Assembly (NCBI GenBank): GCA_945643635.1
Contig: CALZFC010000274.1
Location: forward strand, 465,501 to 529,500
Direction of reading: 5' to 3'
From: Allodiplogaster sudhausi
Taxonomy: Eukaryota; Nematoda; Chromadorea; Rhabditida; Diplogasteridae
Length of the DNA stretch: 64,000 bases
Shown here: positions 30,365-43,090 of the stretch, in pieces
Layout: the number at the start of each line of letters is the position of its first letter
How positions within the stretch are numbered: position 1 is the stretch's first letter
Program-made: the position numbers and the translations under genes
Notes under the pieces: generated by a model
Seen by the model: the letters and a program-made list of their open reading frames with translations, nothing else
Database searches by the model: none
Told to the model about the DNA's origin: nothing

Positions 30365-31110
30365 CTTTAAACGATACATAAAATTACAAAAAAAATCAGA
30401 GAGTAAGAGTAGAGTGGGAGAGACATGATAGAACACTCTCTCTCTCTCTCTTTCTCTCTCTAAGTCGTCTCTCTCTCTCTTTCTTTTAATGTGAACAGGC
30501 TTCTTCAGGACTTGATCGTTTGCTTGTAAGTGTCTGTGAGAACGCTCAACATGAATTATATACATCTCTCTGTAGCTCATTAGAAAGCTCTTACTTTGTA
30601 CAATTCACTGGTATAGAGAGAGAGTCAACTTTCGGTCTCTTTGTAAGTGTTTTAATGTGTTTTAATCGGAAAAAAATGCGTAAACGCACACATGTTGGCA
30701 TTGTGCCAAAAACTTTAAATGACTTGTGAATGCGTTCAATGGCCACAAAAAAATGCAGATTTTTGCAGAGAGACAGAGGAATACGAGAGGAAGAGAGAGA
30801 AATAGAGAGAGAGTGGAAAAGTAAGTTGTAAGTGTATATATTTAATGTTTTTCATGTGTTTGGCTGTATGTTTGCAAGAGGTGCGAAGTGGTCGTGCGAA
30901 GGGGGAAGGGGCCTGGGCCTGAGAGCTCGCTCGGTATTGATCGAATTCTGAAATTGGCCAATGAGCGAGGGGGGCGGAGTTTCTTTCTATGTCTGCTCTC
31001 TTCGAGCATAGCGCTATTTCGCTATTTTCGCACTTCTTCGAGGACGCTCATCGTTTTGTGTGCTATTTCGCAGCGTGATATCGCTTAGCTCTTTTGCTCT
31101 GAACAGGGGA
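30365..31110 (+). promoter_or_regulatory. CT/GA cassette and type b CCAAT/GC cassette of C unit 1
   Basis: The three exon-like segments match the 6659 subtype, with TTGGC-ATTGT-GCCAA near 30692. The promoter-like cassette has GGGGCCTGGGCC, ATTGATCG for ATTGGTCG (one CCAAT lost), the palindrome ATTGGCCAAT and GGGGGGCGGAG. It ends with GGGGACTAGTTAACTAAG. Confidence 0.42.
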
Positions 31111-34100
31111 CTAGTTAACTAAGTTACGCTATTTCTGGGACTACCGCTATTTTAGGGAGCTTAAGAGCTTAAAAGAGCTAAGAAGAGTTTAGGAGTTTTT
31201 AGAGTTTTGGGGCTCAGTTAAGCTTAGGGAGTTAAAGAAGAGTTAAGGAGTTTTTAGAGTTCAGGGTCTCAGCTAAGCTTAGGGAGTTAAAGAAGAGTTA
31301 AGGAGTTTTTTTAAGTTTCGGGACTCAGCTAAGCTTAGGGAGTAAAAAGCTAATGAGCTTTTAGCTGGAGTGCAAGAACAGAAAGAAAGACATCAAAGGT
31401 TTGAAGAAGAGTTCAGAGCACGCCAAAGAGCTTACGAATACAGCACATCAGAAAGCATGCTAAGTTTAAGAGTTTAAGTAAATCTATGCACTAATAAAGA
31501 CTCCTAATTTTTCAGGTAATTCTAAGCTGCACATCGTCATTTTACAATTAATAAAAAAAACATTAAAAAAGGCCTATCCCGGCTCCACTGCACGTAGAGC
31601 TAAGAAGGCCATCTCAGCTCGACGGCACGCCGAGCCAAGACGGCCAACTCAGCTCAACTTAATGCAGAGCCAGGACGGCGGAGTCACTTTAACGTTGTTC
31701 TGCAACTACGTTAGATAAGAAGAACTTCTATTTTAAATAGCTTTTGTGCACATATGGCCTGGCCGCAAAAACTGCAGTTCCAAACGGTCGCAAGGAACCG
31801 CAGAAGCTGCAGTTCCAAGCGTTCGCAAGGAACCGCAAAAGCTGCAGCCGCCTTTCTCTGCTGCATCCGACACCATAGAGAGAGGCGGCTCTTTTAAGCT
31901 CTCTCTATTTTTAATTCTATTTTAAATAGCTTTTGTGCACATAAAGATGCATGTCTCGACTCTACTGCACGTCAAGCCAAGAAGGCCATCTCAGCTCGAC
32001 TTGACGTCAAGCCAAGAAGGCCATCTCAGCTCGACTTCGCGTCAAGCCAAGAAGGCCATCTCAGCTCGACTTCACGTCAAGCCAAGAAGGCCATGTCAGC
32101 TCGACGACACGTCAAGCCAAGAAGCCCATCTCAGCTCGACGACACGTCAAGCCAAGAAGGCCCTCTCAGCTCCACGGCACGCCAATCCAAGAAGGCACTC
32201 TCAGCTCCATTGCACGTGGAACCAAAAGGCTCTCTCGGTTCAGCGATGCGCTGAGCTGGGAAAGCAGTCAGTTTGAGGACGTACCTCAAACTTGGGTGAT
32301 TAAACCGACTTTGGCCAGGAAGCACTGGATGCCTATAAGCTGGCGCAACCTATGTTAGCCGAGTTTTTCTTAGCATGTGAGGCCAGCGTGTTGGGGGACA
32401 CTTGGTAACGCGGGGAGCAGGAGCGACTAAAAATTTCATATGGCTGCATGTCTTTTTGGCGATTGGCAACTTGCCAACCTGTGAGAGAGACACTTTAACG
32501 TTCTCCTGCAACTACCTTAGATATGTCAAAATAACCGCCTTTCTCTGATGCATCCGACACCATAGAGAGAGGCGGCTCTTTTAAGCTCTCTCTATTTTTA
32601 ATTTTATTTTAAATAGCTTTTGTGCACATATGGATGCATGTCTGGTTAGCGGTTGGCAACTTGCCAAGACCTGGCTCGCTCGCTATTGGTCGAATCCTGA
32701 AATGGGCCAATGAGCGAGGGGGCGGAGCTCCCGTGGCCTCGGCGATCTCGCGTGTCGCAGGCTCGGCGAACTTTTCTCTATTGCAAAGTGCTCTTCTTAT
32801 CATTTGTTCTAAGTGCTACTATAGAAATCTTCAAATTTTTCTGGTCATTTTGAGCAATCAACTATGTTTCTGCGATAAAAATGATGGATGAGGAAACTTC
32901 TTTTAAATGTCTAATCGTTCAGGCTTACTTTTATACAACATTACATAGCTAAAAAAAACCGCCTTTCTCTGTAGAAAAATGTAGGATAGAGAGAGACACA
33001 GCTTCCGAGCTCTCTCTAAATGTTTTACGCTAAATTAAAGACTTGTGATTACATATGGCTGGCTCAACTGCGGCCATCTCAGCTCGACGTCACGTCAAGC
33101 CAAGAAGGCCATCTCAGCTCAACGTCACGTCAAGCCAAGAAGACCATCTCAGCTCAACGTAACGTCAAGCCAAGAAGGCCATCTCAGCTCAAGTCAACGT
33201 CAAGCAAAGAAGGCCATCTCAGCTCAACCCAACGTCAAGCCAAGAAGGCCATCTCAGCTCGACACCACGTCGAGCCAAGAAGGTCAACGGTACAGCGCTG
33301 GGCGGAACCAGGCAGGCAGTAAGATTGAGGAAGTACCTCAAACTTAATTAAACCGGCTTTGGTCAGGGAGCACTGGATGCCTATGAACTGGCGCAACCTA
33401 TGTTGGCCGAGTTTTTCTCTCAATGATTTATTTTTAATGTCTGCTATATTGCCATCTGTTCTCAATGAATTATTATCTAAGTCTGCTATTTTGCCAAGTG
33501 CTCTTAATGATTTATCATCTAAGTCTGCTATTTTGCCAAGTGCTCTCAATGATTCATCATCTAAGTCTGCTATTTTGCCAAGTGCTCTCAATAATTTATT
33601 ATCTAAGTCTGCTATTTGGCTAAGTTCTCTCTATATTTAAATTCTAAGTCTGCTATTTTGTAAAGTGCTCTCAAATATTTATATTCCATGTATGCGATGC
33701 AAGAGCTGCAGTTCCCAGCTCTCGATATGCTCTGGAGTGCAAGAAGAGAAAGGAAAACATCAAAGGTTTGAAGAAAGTTCAGAGCACGCCAAAGAGCATA
33801 CGAATACAGCACATCAAAAAGCATGCTAAGTAAAAGAGTTAAAGTAATCCTAATAAAGACTGATAATTTTTCAGGTAATTCTAAGCTGCACATCGTCGTT
33901 TTACAATTAATAAAAAAAACATTTAAAAGGCCTATCCCGGCTCCACTGCACGTAGAGCTAAGAAGGCCACCTCAGCTCGACGTAACGCCGAGCCAAGAAG
34001 GCCATCTCAGCTCAGCGTAATGCAGAGCCAGGAAGGCAGAGTCAAGTTGAGGAGCAACCTCAAGCTTGGGAAATTAAACCGGCTCTGGACAGAAAGCGCT

Positions 34101-34969
34101 GGATGCCTATGAATTTGCGCAACCTACACTGGCCGAGTTTTCGAAGGGAGTTCATGATGCTGAGTGTGCGTACTTGGAATGCTGGCAAAGTGCCAAAAAA
34201 TAATTATTTTAAGAGTTTTACTGCTTTAAACGATACATAAAATTACAAAAAAAATCAGAGAGTAAGAGTAGAGTGGGAGAGACATGATAGAACACTCTCT
34301 CTCTCTCTCTTTCTCTCTCTAAGTCGTCTCTCTCTCTCTTTCTTTTAATGTGAACAGGCTTCTTCAGGACTTGATCGTTTGCTTGTAAGTGTCTGTGAGA
34401 ACGCTCAACATGAATTATATACATCTCTCTGTAGCTCATTAGAAAGCTCTTGCTTTGTACAATTCACTGGTATAGAGAGAGAGTCAACTTTCGGTCTCTT
34501 TGTAAGTGTTTTAATGTGTTTTAATCGGAAAAAAATGCGTAAACGCACACATGTTGGCATTGTGCCAAAAACTTTAAATGACTTGTGAATGCGTTCAATG
34601 GCCACAAAAAAATGCAGATTTTTGCAGAGAGACAGAGGAATACGAGAGGAAGAGAGAGAAATAGAGAGAGAGTGGAAAAGTAAGTTGTAAGTGTATATAT
34701 TTAATGTTTTTCATGTGTTTGGCTGTATGTTTGCAAGAGGTGCGAAGTGGTCGTGCGAAGGGGGAAGGGGCCTGGGCCTGAGAGCTCGCTCGGTATTGGT
34801 CGAATTCTGAAATTGGCCAATGAGCGAGGGGGGCGGAGTTTCTTTCTATGTCTGCTCTCTTCGAGCATAGCGCTATTTCGCTATTTTCGCACTTCTTCGA
34901 GGACGCTCATCGTTTTGTGTGCTATTTCGCAGCGTGATATCGCTTAGCTCTTTTGCTCTGAACAGGGGA
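31111..34969 (+). repeat. C unit, copy 2 (3,859 bp)
   Basis: Follows copy 1 at an offset of 3,858 bp across most of its length. Differences: one changed 55-bp repeat block, AAAGATGCATG for AAGGATGCATG, and CTCTCTCGG for CCTCTCGG after the eight-copy A array. Both dyads, both N5 hairpins and all exon-like boundaries are intact. Confidence 0.93.
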
Positions 34970-35587
34970 CTAGTTAACTAAGTTACGCTATTTCTGGGAC
35001 TACCGCTATTTTAGGGAGCTTAAGAGCTTAAAAGAGCTAAGAAGAGTTTAGGAGTTTTTAGAGTTTTGGGGCTCAGTTAAGCTTTAGGAATTTTTAGAGT
35101 TTTGGGGCTCAGTTAAGCTTAGGGAGTTAAAGAAGAGTTAAGGAGTTTTTAGAGTTCAGGGTCTCAGCTAAGCTTAGGGAGTTAAAGAAGAGTTAAGGAG
35201 TTTTTTAAAGTTTCGGGACTCAGCTAAGCTTAGGGAGTAAAAAGCTAATGAGCTTTTAGCTGGAGTGCAAGAACAGAAAGAAAGACATCAAAGGTTTGAA
35301 GAAGAGTTCAGAGCACGCCAAAGAGCTTACGAATACAGCACATCAGAAAGCATGCTAAGTTTAAGAGTTTAAGTAAATCTATGCACTAATAAAGACTCCT
35401 AATTTTTCAGGTAATTCTAAGCTGCACATCGTCATTTTACAATTAATAAAAAAAACATTAAAAAAGGCCAATCCCGGCTCCACTGCACGTAGAGCTAAGA
35501 AGGCCATCTCAGCTCGACGGCACGCCGAGCCAAGACGGCCAACTCAGCTCAACTTAATGCAGAGCCAGGACGGCGGAGTCACTTTAA

Positions 35588-35864
35588 AGGAACTAACCGG
35601 CGAATGATTATACAGTAGCGCTAGAGAGCCAGATTGAATGCGCGCGCTCATAAAGTTGCCTGTCGCTCGGTCGAGAGAGCGTGTGAAATAGGAGGGCGGC
35701 TATGACCTACCGTAACCAATTCTCTACCCGCCAGTTTTCACGTTACTATTGCTCAGAAAGTAATGAAAGAAAATCGCTCAGATTTTCTGGAAATATGTTT
35801 TACGCCAATATGAACTTATCCACATATAACAAAACATAGGTTAATTATTCCCCGGATACCTCCT
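35588..35864. mobile_element. 277-bp MITE with TTAA target duplication
   Basis: TTAA at 35584-35587 and 35865-35868 flanks an element that begins AGGAACTAACCGG and ends CCGGATACCTCCT. The ends are imperfect inverted repeats over about 26 bp (AGGAACTAACCGG against AGGAGGTATCCGG). The empty site CACTTTAACGTTG is present at the same place in C units 1, 2 and 4. TTAA targeting suits piggyBac or Kolobok-type elements; no coding capacity. It occurs once in the window. Confidence 0.85.
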
Positions 35865-37094
35865 TTAACGTTGTTCTGCAACTACGTTAGATAAGAAGAA
35901 CTTCTATTTTAAATAGCTTTTGTGCACATATGGCCTGGCCGCAAAAACTGCAGTTCCAAACGGTCGCAAGGAACCGCAGAAGCTGCAGTTCCAAGCGTTC
36001 ACAAGGAACCGCAAAAGCTGCAGCCGCCTTTCTCTGCTGCATCCGACACCATAGAGAGAGGCGGCTCTTTTAAGCTCTCTCTATTTTTAATTCTATTTTA
36101 AATAGCTTTTGTGCACATAAAGATGCATGTCTCGACTCTACTGCACGTCAAGCCAAGAAGGCCATCTCAGCTCGACTTGACGTCAAGCCAAGAAGGCCAT
36201 CTCAGCTCGACTTCGCGTCAAGCCAAGAAGGCCATCTCAGCTCGACTTCACGTCAAGCCAAGAAGGCCATGTCAGCTCGACGACACGTCAAGCCAAGAAG
36301 CCCATCTCAGCTCGACGACACGTCAAGCCAAGAAGGCCCTCTCAGCTCCACGGCACGCCAATCCAAGAAGGCACTCTCAGCTCCATTGCACGTGGAACCA
36401 AAAGGCTCTCTCGGTTCAGCGATGCGCTGAGCTGGGAAAGCAGTCAGTTTGAGGACGTACCTCAAACTTGGGTGATTAAACCGACTTTGGCCAGGAAGCA
36501 CTGGACGCCTATAAGCTGGCGCAACCTATGTTAGCCGAGTTTTTCTTAGCATGTGAGGCCAGCGTGTTGGGGGACACTTGGTAACGCGGGGAGCAGGAGC
36601 GACCAAAAATTTCATATGGCTGCATGTCTTTTTGGCGATTGGCAACTTGCCAACCTGTGAGAGAGACACTTTAACGTTCTACTGCAACTACCTTAGATAT
36701 GTCAAAATAACCGCCTTTCTCTGATGCATCCGACACCATAGAGAGAGGCGGCTCTTTTAAGCTCTCTCTATTTTTAATTTTATTTTAAATAGCTTTTGTG
36801 CACATATGGATGCATGTCTGGTTAGCGGTTGGCAACTTGCCAAGACCTGGCTCGCTCGCTATTGGTCGAATCCTGAAATGGGCCAATGAGCGAGGGGGCG
36901 GAGCTCCCGTGGCCTCGGCGATCTCGCGTGTCGCAGGCTCGGCGAACTTTTCTCTATTGCAAAGTGCTCTTCTTATCATGTGTTTTAAGTGCTACTATAG
37001 AAATCTTCAAATTTTTCTGGTCATTTTGAGCAATCAACTATTGTTTCTGCGATAAAAATGAAGCAAGATACAAAGAAATTGCCTTTCCCGACAC

Positions 37095-37500
37095 CACAAC
37101 ACGTTGAGCTAAGAAGGCCATCTCAGCTCAACGTCACGTCAAGCCAAGAAGGCCATCTCAGCTCGACGTCACGTCAAGCCAAGAAGGCCATCTCAACTCG
37201 ACGTCACGTCAAGCCAAGAAGGCCATCTCAACTCGACGTCACGTCAAGCCAAGAAGGCCATCTCAACTCGACGTCACGTCAAGCTAAGAAGGCCATCTCA
37301 GCTCGACGTCACGTCAAGCTAAGAAGGCCATTCCATGTGTTCGCAAGGAACATCAAAAAATGAGCGGCCAGGCTAACAGGCTAACCAACTGTGAGGCGGT
37401 GCATGGAATTCGCCGATTAAACCGATTTCTGGGATGCCCATGAACCGGCGCACACTATACTTGACGGCTTTTCGACCAAAATTTTTTTCTCAGCGGGGCC
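37095..37500 (+). repeat. Seven-copy A array with B-type core, C-unit insertion
   Basis: A repeats alternate CTCAACTCGAC and CTCAGCTCGAC, then TTCCATGTGTTCGCAAGG and the B-type core. It is a B-unit segment transferred into the C unit between the N tail and the U spacer. The same segment is at 45245-45650. Confidence 0.85.
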
Positions 37501-38384
37501 AATTTTTTTTGTTCTCAGACCTCGGATGAGGAAACTTCTTTTAAATGTCTAATCGTTCAGACTTACTTTTATACAACATTACATAGCTAAAAAAACCGCC
37601 TTTCTCTGTAGAAAAATGTAGGATAGAGAGAGACACAGCTTCCGAGCTCTCTCTAAATGTTTTACGCTAAATTAAAGACTTGTGATTACATATGGCTGGC
37701 TCAACTGCGGCCATCTCAGCTCGACGTCACGTCAAGCCAAGAAGGCCATCTCAGCTCAACGTCACGTCAAGCCAAGAAGGCCATCTCAGCTCAAGTCAAC
37801 GTCAAGCAAAGAAGGCCATCTCAGCTCAACCCAACGTCAAGCCAAGAAGGCCATCTCAGCTCGACACCACGTCGAGCCAAGAAGGTCAACGGTACAGCGC
37901 TGGGCGGAACCAGGCAGGCAGTAAGATTGAGGAAGTACCTCAAACTTAATTAAACCGGCTTTGGTCAGGGAGCACTGGATGCCTATGAACTGGCGCAACC
38001 TATGTTGGCCGAGTTTTTCTCTCAATGATTTATTTTTAATGTCTGCTATATTGCCATCTGTTCTCAATGAATTATTATCTAAGTCTGCTATTTTGCCAAG
38101 TGCTCTTAATGATTTATCATCTAAGTCTGCTATTTTGCCAAGTGCTCTCAATGATTCATCATCTAAGTCTGCTATTTTGCCAAGTGCACTCAATAATTTA
38201 TTATCTAAGTCTGCTATTTGGCTAAGTTCTCTCTATATTTAAATTCTAAGTCTGCTATTTTGTAAAGTGCTCTCAAATATTTATATTCCATGTATGCGAT
38301 GCAAGAGCTGCAGTTCCCAGCTCTCGATATGCTCTGGAGTGCAAGAAGAGAAAGGAAAACATCAAAGGTTTGAAGAAAGTTCAG

Positions 38385-39140
38385 AGCACGCCAAAGAGCA
38401 TACGAATACAGCACATCAAAAAGCATGCTAAGTAAAAGAGTTAAAGTAATCCTAATAAAGACTGATAATTTTTCAGGTAATTCTAAGCTGCACATCGTCG
38501 TTTTACAATTAATAAAAAAAACATTTAAAAGGCCTATCCCGGCTCCACTGCACGTAGAGCTAAGAAGGCCACCTCAGCTCGACGTAACGCCGAGCCAAGA
38601 AGGCCATCTCAGCTCAGCGTAATGCAGAGCCAGGAAGGCAGAGTCAAGTTGAGGAGCAACCTCAAGCTTGGGAAATTAAACCGGCTCTGGACAGAAAGCG
38701 CTGGATGCCTATGAATTTGCGCAACCTACACTGGCCGAGTTTTCGAAGGGAGTTCATGATGCTGAGTGTGCGTACTTGGAATGCTGGCAAAGTGCCAAAA
38801 AATAATTATTTTAAGAGTTTTACTGCTTTAAACGATACATAAAATTACAAAAAAAATCAGAGAGTAAGAGTAGAGTGGGAGAGACATGATAGAACACTCT
38901 CTCTCTCTCTTTCTCTCTCTAAGTCGTCTCTCTCTCTCTTTCTTTTAATGTGAACAGGCTTCTTCAGGACTTGATCGTTTGCTTGTAAGTGTCTGTGAGA
39001 ACGCTCAACATGAATTATATACATCTCTCTGTAGCTCATTAGAAAGCTCTTACTTTGTACAATTCACTGGTATAGAGAGAGAGTCAACTTTCGGTCTCTT
39101 TGTAAGTGTTTTAATGTGTTTTAATCGGAAAAAAATGCGT
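38385..39140 (+). repeat. 756-bp tandem duplication, copy 1
   Basis: Runs from AGCACGCCAAAGAGC in the second M4 through A array and core into the CT/GA cassette, where it is cut at AAAAATGCGT. The first cassette copy therefore keeps exon-like segments 1 and 2 but has lost segment 3 and the dyad. Confidence 0.92.
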
Positions 39141-39896
39141 AGCACGCCAAAGAGCATACGAATACAGCACATCAAAAAGCATGCTAAGTAAAAGAGTTAA
39201 AGTAATCCTAATAAAGACTGATAATTTTTCAGGTAATTCTAAGCTGCACATCGTCGTTTTACAATTAATAAAAAAAACATTTAAAAGGCCTATCCCGGCT
39301 CCACTGCACGTAGAGCTAAGAAGGCCACCTCAGCTCGACGTAACGCCGAGCCAAGAAGGCCATCTCAGCTCAGCGTAATGCAGAGCCAGGAAGGCAGAGT
39401 CAAGTTGAGGAGCAACCTCAAGCTTGGGAAATTAAACCGGCTCTGGACAGAAAGCGCTGGATGCCTATGAATTTGCGCAACCTACACTGGCCGAGTTTTC
39501 GAAGGGAGTTCATGATGCTGAGTGTGCGTACTTGGAATGCTGGCAAAGTGCCAAAAAATAATTATTTTAAGAGTTTTACTGCTTTAAACGATACATAAAA
39601 TTAAAAAAAAAATCAGAGAGTAAGAGTAGAGTGGGAGAGACATGATAGAACACTCTCTCTCTCTCTCTTTCTCTCTCTAAGTCGTCTCTCTCTCTCTTTC
39701 TTTTAATGTGAACAGGCTTCTTCAGGACTTGATCGTTTGCTTGTAAGTGTCTGTGAGAACGCTCAACATGAATTATATACATCTCTCTGTAGCTCATTAG
39801 AAAGCTCTTACTTTGTACAATTCACTGGTATAGAGAGAGAGTCAACTTTCGGTCTCTTTGTAAGTGTTTTAATGTGTTTTAATCGGAAAAAAATGC
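39141..39896 (+). repeat. 756-bp tandem duplication, copy 2
   Basis: Begins AGCACGCCAAAG at 39141, directly after ATGCGT, and copies 38385-39140 almost exactly (one A-run difference near 39603). The unit then continues normally into segment 3 and the type b cassette at 40095. Confidence 0.92.
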
Positions 39897-40327
39897 GTAA
39901 ACGCACACATGTTGGCATTGTGCCAAAAACTTTAAATGACTTGTGAATGCGTTCAATGGCCACAAAAAAATGCAGATTTTTGCAGAGAGACAGAGGAATA
40001 CGAGAGGAAGAGAGAGAAATAGAGAGAGAGTGGAAAAGTAAGTTGTAAGTGTATATATTTAATGTTTTTCATGTGTTTGGCTGTATGTTTGCAAGAGGTG
40101 CGAAGTGGTCGTGCGAAGGGGGAAGGGGCCTGGGCCTGAGAGCTCGCTCGGTATTGGTCGAATTCTGAAATTGGCCAATGAGCGAGGGGGGCGGAGTTTC
40201 TTTCTATGTCTGCTCTCTTCGAGCATAGCGCTATTTCGCTATTTTCGCACTTCTTCGAGGACGCTCATCGTTTTGTGTGCTATTTCGCAGCGTGATATCG
40301 CTTAGCTCTTTTGCTCTGAACAGGGGA

Positions 40328-40870
40328 CTAGTTAACTAAGTTAAGCTACTTTCTGGAGTACTACTGCTTTTGGGAGCTAAAGAACTTAAAAGAGCTAAGA
40401 AGTGTTTAGGAGTTTTTAGAGTTCAGGTGCTCACTTAAGCTTATTGAGTTAAAGAAGAATTTCAGAGTTTTTAGAGTTCAGGAGCTCAGTTTAGCTTAGG
40501 GAGTTAAAGAAGGGTTAAGAAGTTTTTAGAGTTTCGGGACTCAGCTAAGCTTAGGGACGAATAATTAAGGAGTTTTAGAGTTCAGGGTCTCAGCTAAGCT
40601 TAGGGAGCTAAAGAAGAGTTAGGGAGTTTTTAAAGTTTGAGGACTCAGCAAAGCTTAGGGAGTAAAAGAAGAGTTAAGGAGTTTTTAGAGTTCAGGGTCT
40701 CAGTTAAACGTAGGGAGTTAAAGAAGAGCTAATCAGTTTTTAGCTGGAGTGTAAGAAGAGAAAAGAAGACATCAAAGGCTTTAAGAAGAGTTCAGAGCAC
40801 GACAATACACAAAACATCAATTGGCATAATTTTATTATGTACTATGTATTTCAGATGACTGTAAGTGAAA
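40328..40870 (+). repeat. Degenerate 55-bp array, M4 and acceptor-like site
   Basis: Six to seven repeats, the most diverged in the window (TTCAGGTGCTCACTTAAGC, CTTAGGGACGAATAATTAAGG). M4 breaks off after GAGCACGAC. ATGTATTTCAG ends at about 40855 and is followed within 10 bp by GTAAGTG, so donor and acceptor lie almost together. Confidence 0.8.
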
Positions 40871-41089
40871 CTGGCCGCGAAAACTGCGGTTCCAAGCGTT
40901 CGAAAGAAACCGCAAAAACAGCAGTTCCATGCGAACGGAAGAAACCGCAAAATTCGCAGATCCAAGCGTTCGCAAGGAACTACAAAAAATGAGCGGCCAC
41001 GCTCATCGTCGTTCCCTGGGCCTATCCCGGCTCCACTGCACATAGAGGTCGCTAAGGGCAGGCGGCCTGTATAAGAAGAAAGATTGTTG
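40871..41089 (+). repeat. B minisatellite and fragmentary A remnant
   Basis: Three to four diverged B repeats (GCGAAAACTGCGGTTCC, GCAGTTCCATGCGAACGG), then a fragment of GGCCTATCCCGGCTCCACTG joined to sequence GGTCGCTAAGGGCAGGCGG found nowhere else. Confidence 0.7.
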
Positions 41090-41520
41090 TAACCGGCGCG
41101 AGAAAGTTCAACGGCCGTGCCAACGGTCCTCCGCCTGCCGGGGTTGGTGGAGTGTGCTTCGGCTGGCAACCGAGGTGCAAACGTCTCCCACTCGAGAAAC
41201 ACAAATAAAGTTATGTTATTGCTATTTTTTTTTATATTAATACACTACTTTATTGTCGCCTATTTTATTTAGCATGTATATTGATTATTTACAATAGTCA
41301 AATAAATATCACCAAACAATTAAATGATAAAATATTCGTAAAGAAAACTTCACATAACTGCTTATCGTCGTTGTCTCTGTTCCTCTATACTGTACGTTAG
41401 ATTGTTTTAAATATGTTGTGAAAAGTGAAAGTTGTTAAGAAATTTTAGACTTTACACAACGGTATTGCAAAGTTCACATTCATGAAAATACAATGTAATA
41501 AAAAAATAGCACTAATATGT
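41090..41520 (+). repeat. Dispersed repeat, plus-strand copy (possible retroelement or gene 3' end)
   Basis: The GC-rich start CCTCCGCCTGCCGGGG ... GTGTGCTTCGGCTGGC changes abruptly after ACACAAATAAAG into AT-rich DNA, like a coding-to-3'UTR transition with a polyadenylation signal. A diverged reverse copy lies at 49996-50402. No reading frame or family could be recognised. Confidence 0.55.
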
Positions 41521-41865
41521 ATATGTTAAATCCTTTATTTTTCAATGACTGTAATAAGGCTTGCTCCAAATACGTGTGCATATTCAATATATGTAGATAA
41601 GTGTAGCGAATAAATTTATTCCATAAACTGCAAAAGTGTACACATGCGAAGAAATATTATATTCTAAGAACAGAAATGAAATGAAATCAATAACAAATGG
41701 AGTAAATGAATGTCGATCTTTCTGCAAGAATAATCAATGAATGTGTTATTTCCTTTGTTTCTCCTTTATTTCATTATGACTGTAATAAGGCTTGCTCCAA
41801 ATACGTGTGCATATTCAATACAATATATGTAGATGTGTAACGAAGACATTTATTCCAAAAACTGC
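41521..41865 (+). repeat. AT-rich segment with a 230-bp-spaced duplicate
   Basis: TGACTGTAATAAGGCTTGCTCC and the following 80 bp at 41547 return at 41777. The rest is unique AT-rich DNA without a recognisable gene. Confidence 0.7.
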
Positions 41866-42820
41866 ATGACATGAGCGACAGATGTATGCGTGATAAATGT
41901 GTTAACTTGAGAGAGAGAGATTAAGCTTGAAGCTTTGACATCAAAAGATGAAGTTCCAAGCAACCTCAAAATACGCAGTTCCAAGCGTTCGTAAGGAACC
42001 GCAAAATATGCAGTTCCATGCGTTAGCACGGAACCGAAAAATCTGCAGTTCCAAGCGTTCGCAAGGAACCGCAAAACTGCGGTTCCAAGCGTTCGCAAGG
42101 AACAGCAAAAAAGAGCGGCCAGGCTCACAGGCGAACCTACCGTGAGAACGCGCCTCGAAGTTGCCGATTAAACCGAGTTCTGAGATCCCCATGAACCAGC
42201 GCACACTAGACGGCTTTTCGACCAAAATTATTTTCTCTGCGCAACGCTATTTCGCTATGCCAAAGACATGAGCGACAGATGTATGCGGGATAGACGTGTT
42301 TTTAGCTTGAGAGAGAGAGTGAGAGATTGTGAGAGATACAGAGAATGAGCTAGATATATAAAATGTGCAGACTGAGAGCTTTGTAATAAGCTAATTCCCA
42401 TCATAGGAGAACCACATTAAAGCATGGAAAATACAAAAAGAAAGTACAAACCGAGTACATATGGCTGCATGTTGTGATTTTTAGCTTGAGAGAGAGAGAG
42501 AGATTGCGAGAGATACAGAGAATGAGTTAGATATATAAAATGTGCAGACTGAGAGCTTTGTAATAAGCTAATTCCCATCATAGGAGAACCACATTAAAGC
42601 ATGGAAAATACAAAAAGAAAGTACAAACCGAGAACATATGGCTGCATGTTGTGATGCGTTTGGCAGCTTGCCAAGTGGCGAGAGAGACCCTTTATCGTTG
42701 TACTTTAAGTAAGTTAGACACATCAAAATAACCGCCTTTCTCTGCTGCATCCAACACCATAAAGAAATACGGCTATTTCGAGCTATATCTATTTTTTATT
42801 CTATTTTAAAGCTTATTGTG
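41866..42820 (+). repeat. B array, core and P module with internal 179-bp duplication
   Basis: Five B repeats (about 41945-42100) and a B-type core lead into a P module in which the GAGA/TATA section is tandemly duplicated (42302 and 42481, offset 179). This gives two TATATAAAA boxes (42355-42363 and 42532-42540). One perfect TTGGC-AGCTT-GCCAA dyad (42660-42674) and GTAAGT near 42709 follow. Confidence 0.8.
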
Positions 42821-43090
42821 CACATATCTAAGTTGTCTCAAGGCTGTGGTTTGCTCTGACTATGCCAAAATCTCTCAAATATTTATTTCCTATATCTGCT
42901 ATTTTGCTAAATGCTCTAAATTATTTATTTTCTATTTATGCAATTTTTCAAAGTTCTCTCAATTGTTTATTTTATTTTATTTCTAAGTCTGCTATTTTGC
43001 TAAGTGCTCACAATGAATTATTTTCTATGTCTGCTATTTTGATAAATTCTCTCAATTATTTATTTGCTATGTATGCTGTGCTGTTATGAA
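42821..43090 (+). repeat. Degenerate 42-bp array
   Basis: About six repeats of TCTGCTATTTTGCTAAGTGC type with ATTATTTATTTT linkers, diverged from the C-unit array and matching the D-unit array. An open frame of 75 codons reflects the period of three. Confidence 0.8.

Larger units (their letters stand above)
27271..31110 (+). repeat. C unit, copy 1 (3.84 kb)
   Basis: Hub to hub. Order: 55-bp repeats, M4, short A array, truncated B array (27902-27990), hairpin, eight-copy A array (28113-28390), N5 hairpin and core, GC-rich tail, two TTGGC-AACTT-GCCAA dyads, CCAAT/GC cassette, N tail, U spacer, second A array (29210-29430), hairpin and core, 42-bp array, second M4, third A array, third core, CT/GA cassette and type b cassette. 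It is the most complete assembly of modules in the window. No protein gene is seen. Confidence 0.92.
34970..40327 (+). repeat. C unit, copy 3 (5,358 bp, enlarged)
   Basis: Basic 3.86-kb unit enlarged by three events: the 277-bp MITE at 35588, an extra stretch of about 460 bp at 37050-37500 holding a seven-copy A array and a B-type core, and a 756-bp tandem duplication (38385-39896). The 460-bp addition is shared with C unit 4 but not with 1 or 2, so 3 and 4 are closer relatives. Confidence 0.92.

Noticed and set aside
40792..41202. 136-codon minus-strand frame
   Set aside because: It spans B repeats and the start of the dispersed repeat; the reverse copy near 50400 does not retain it.
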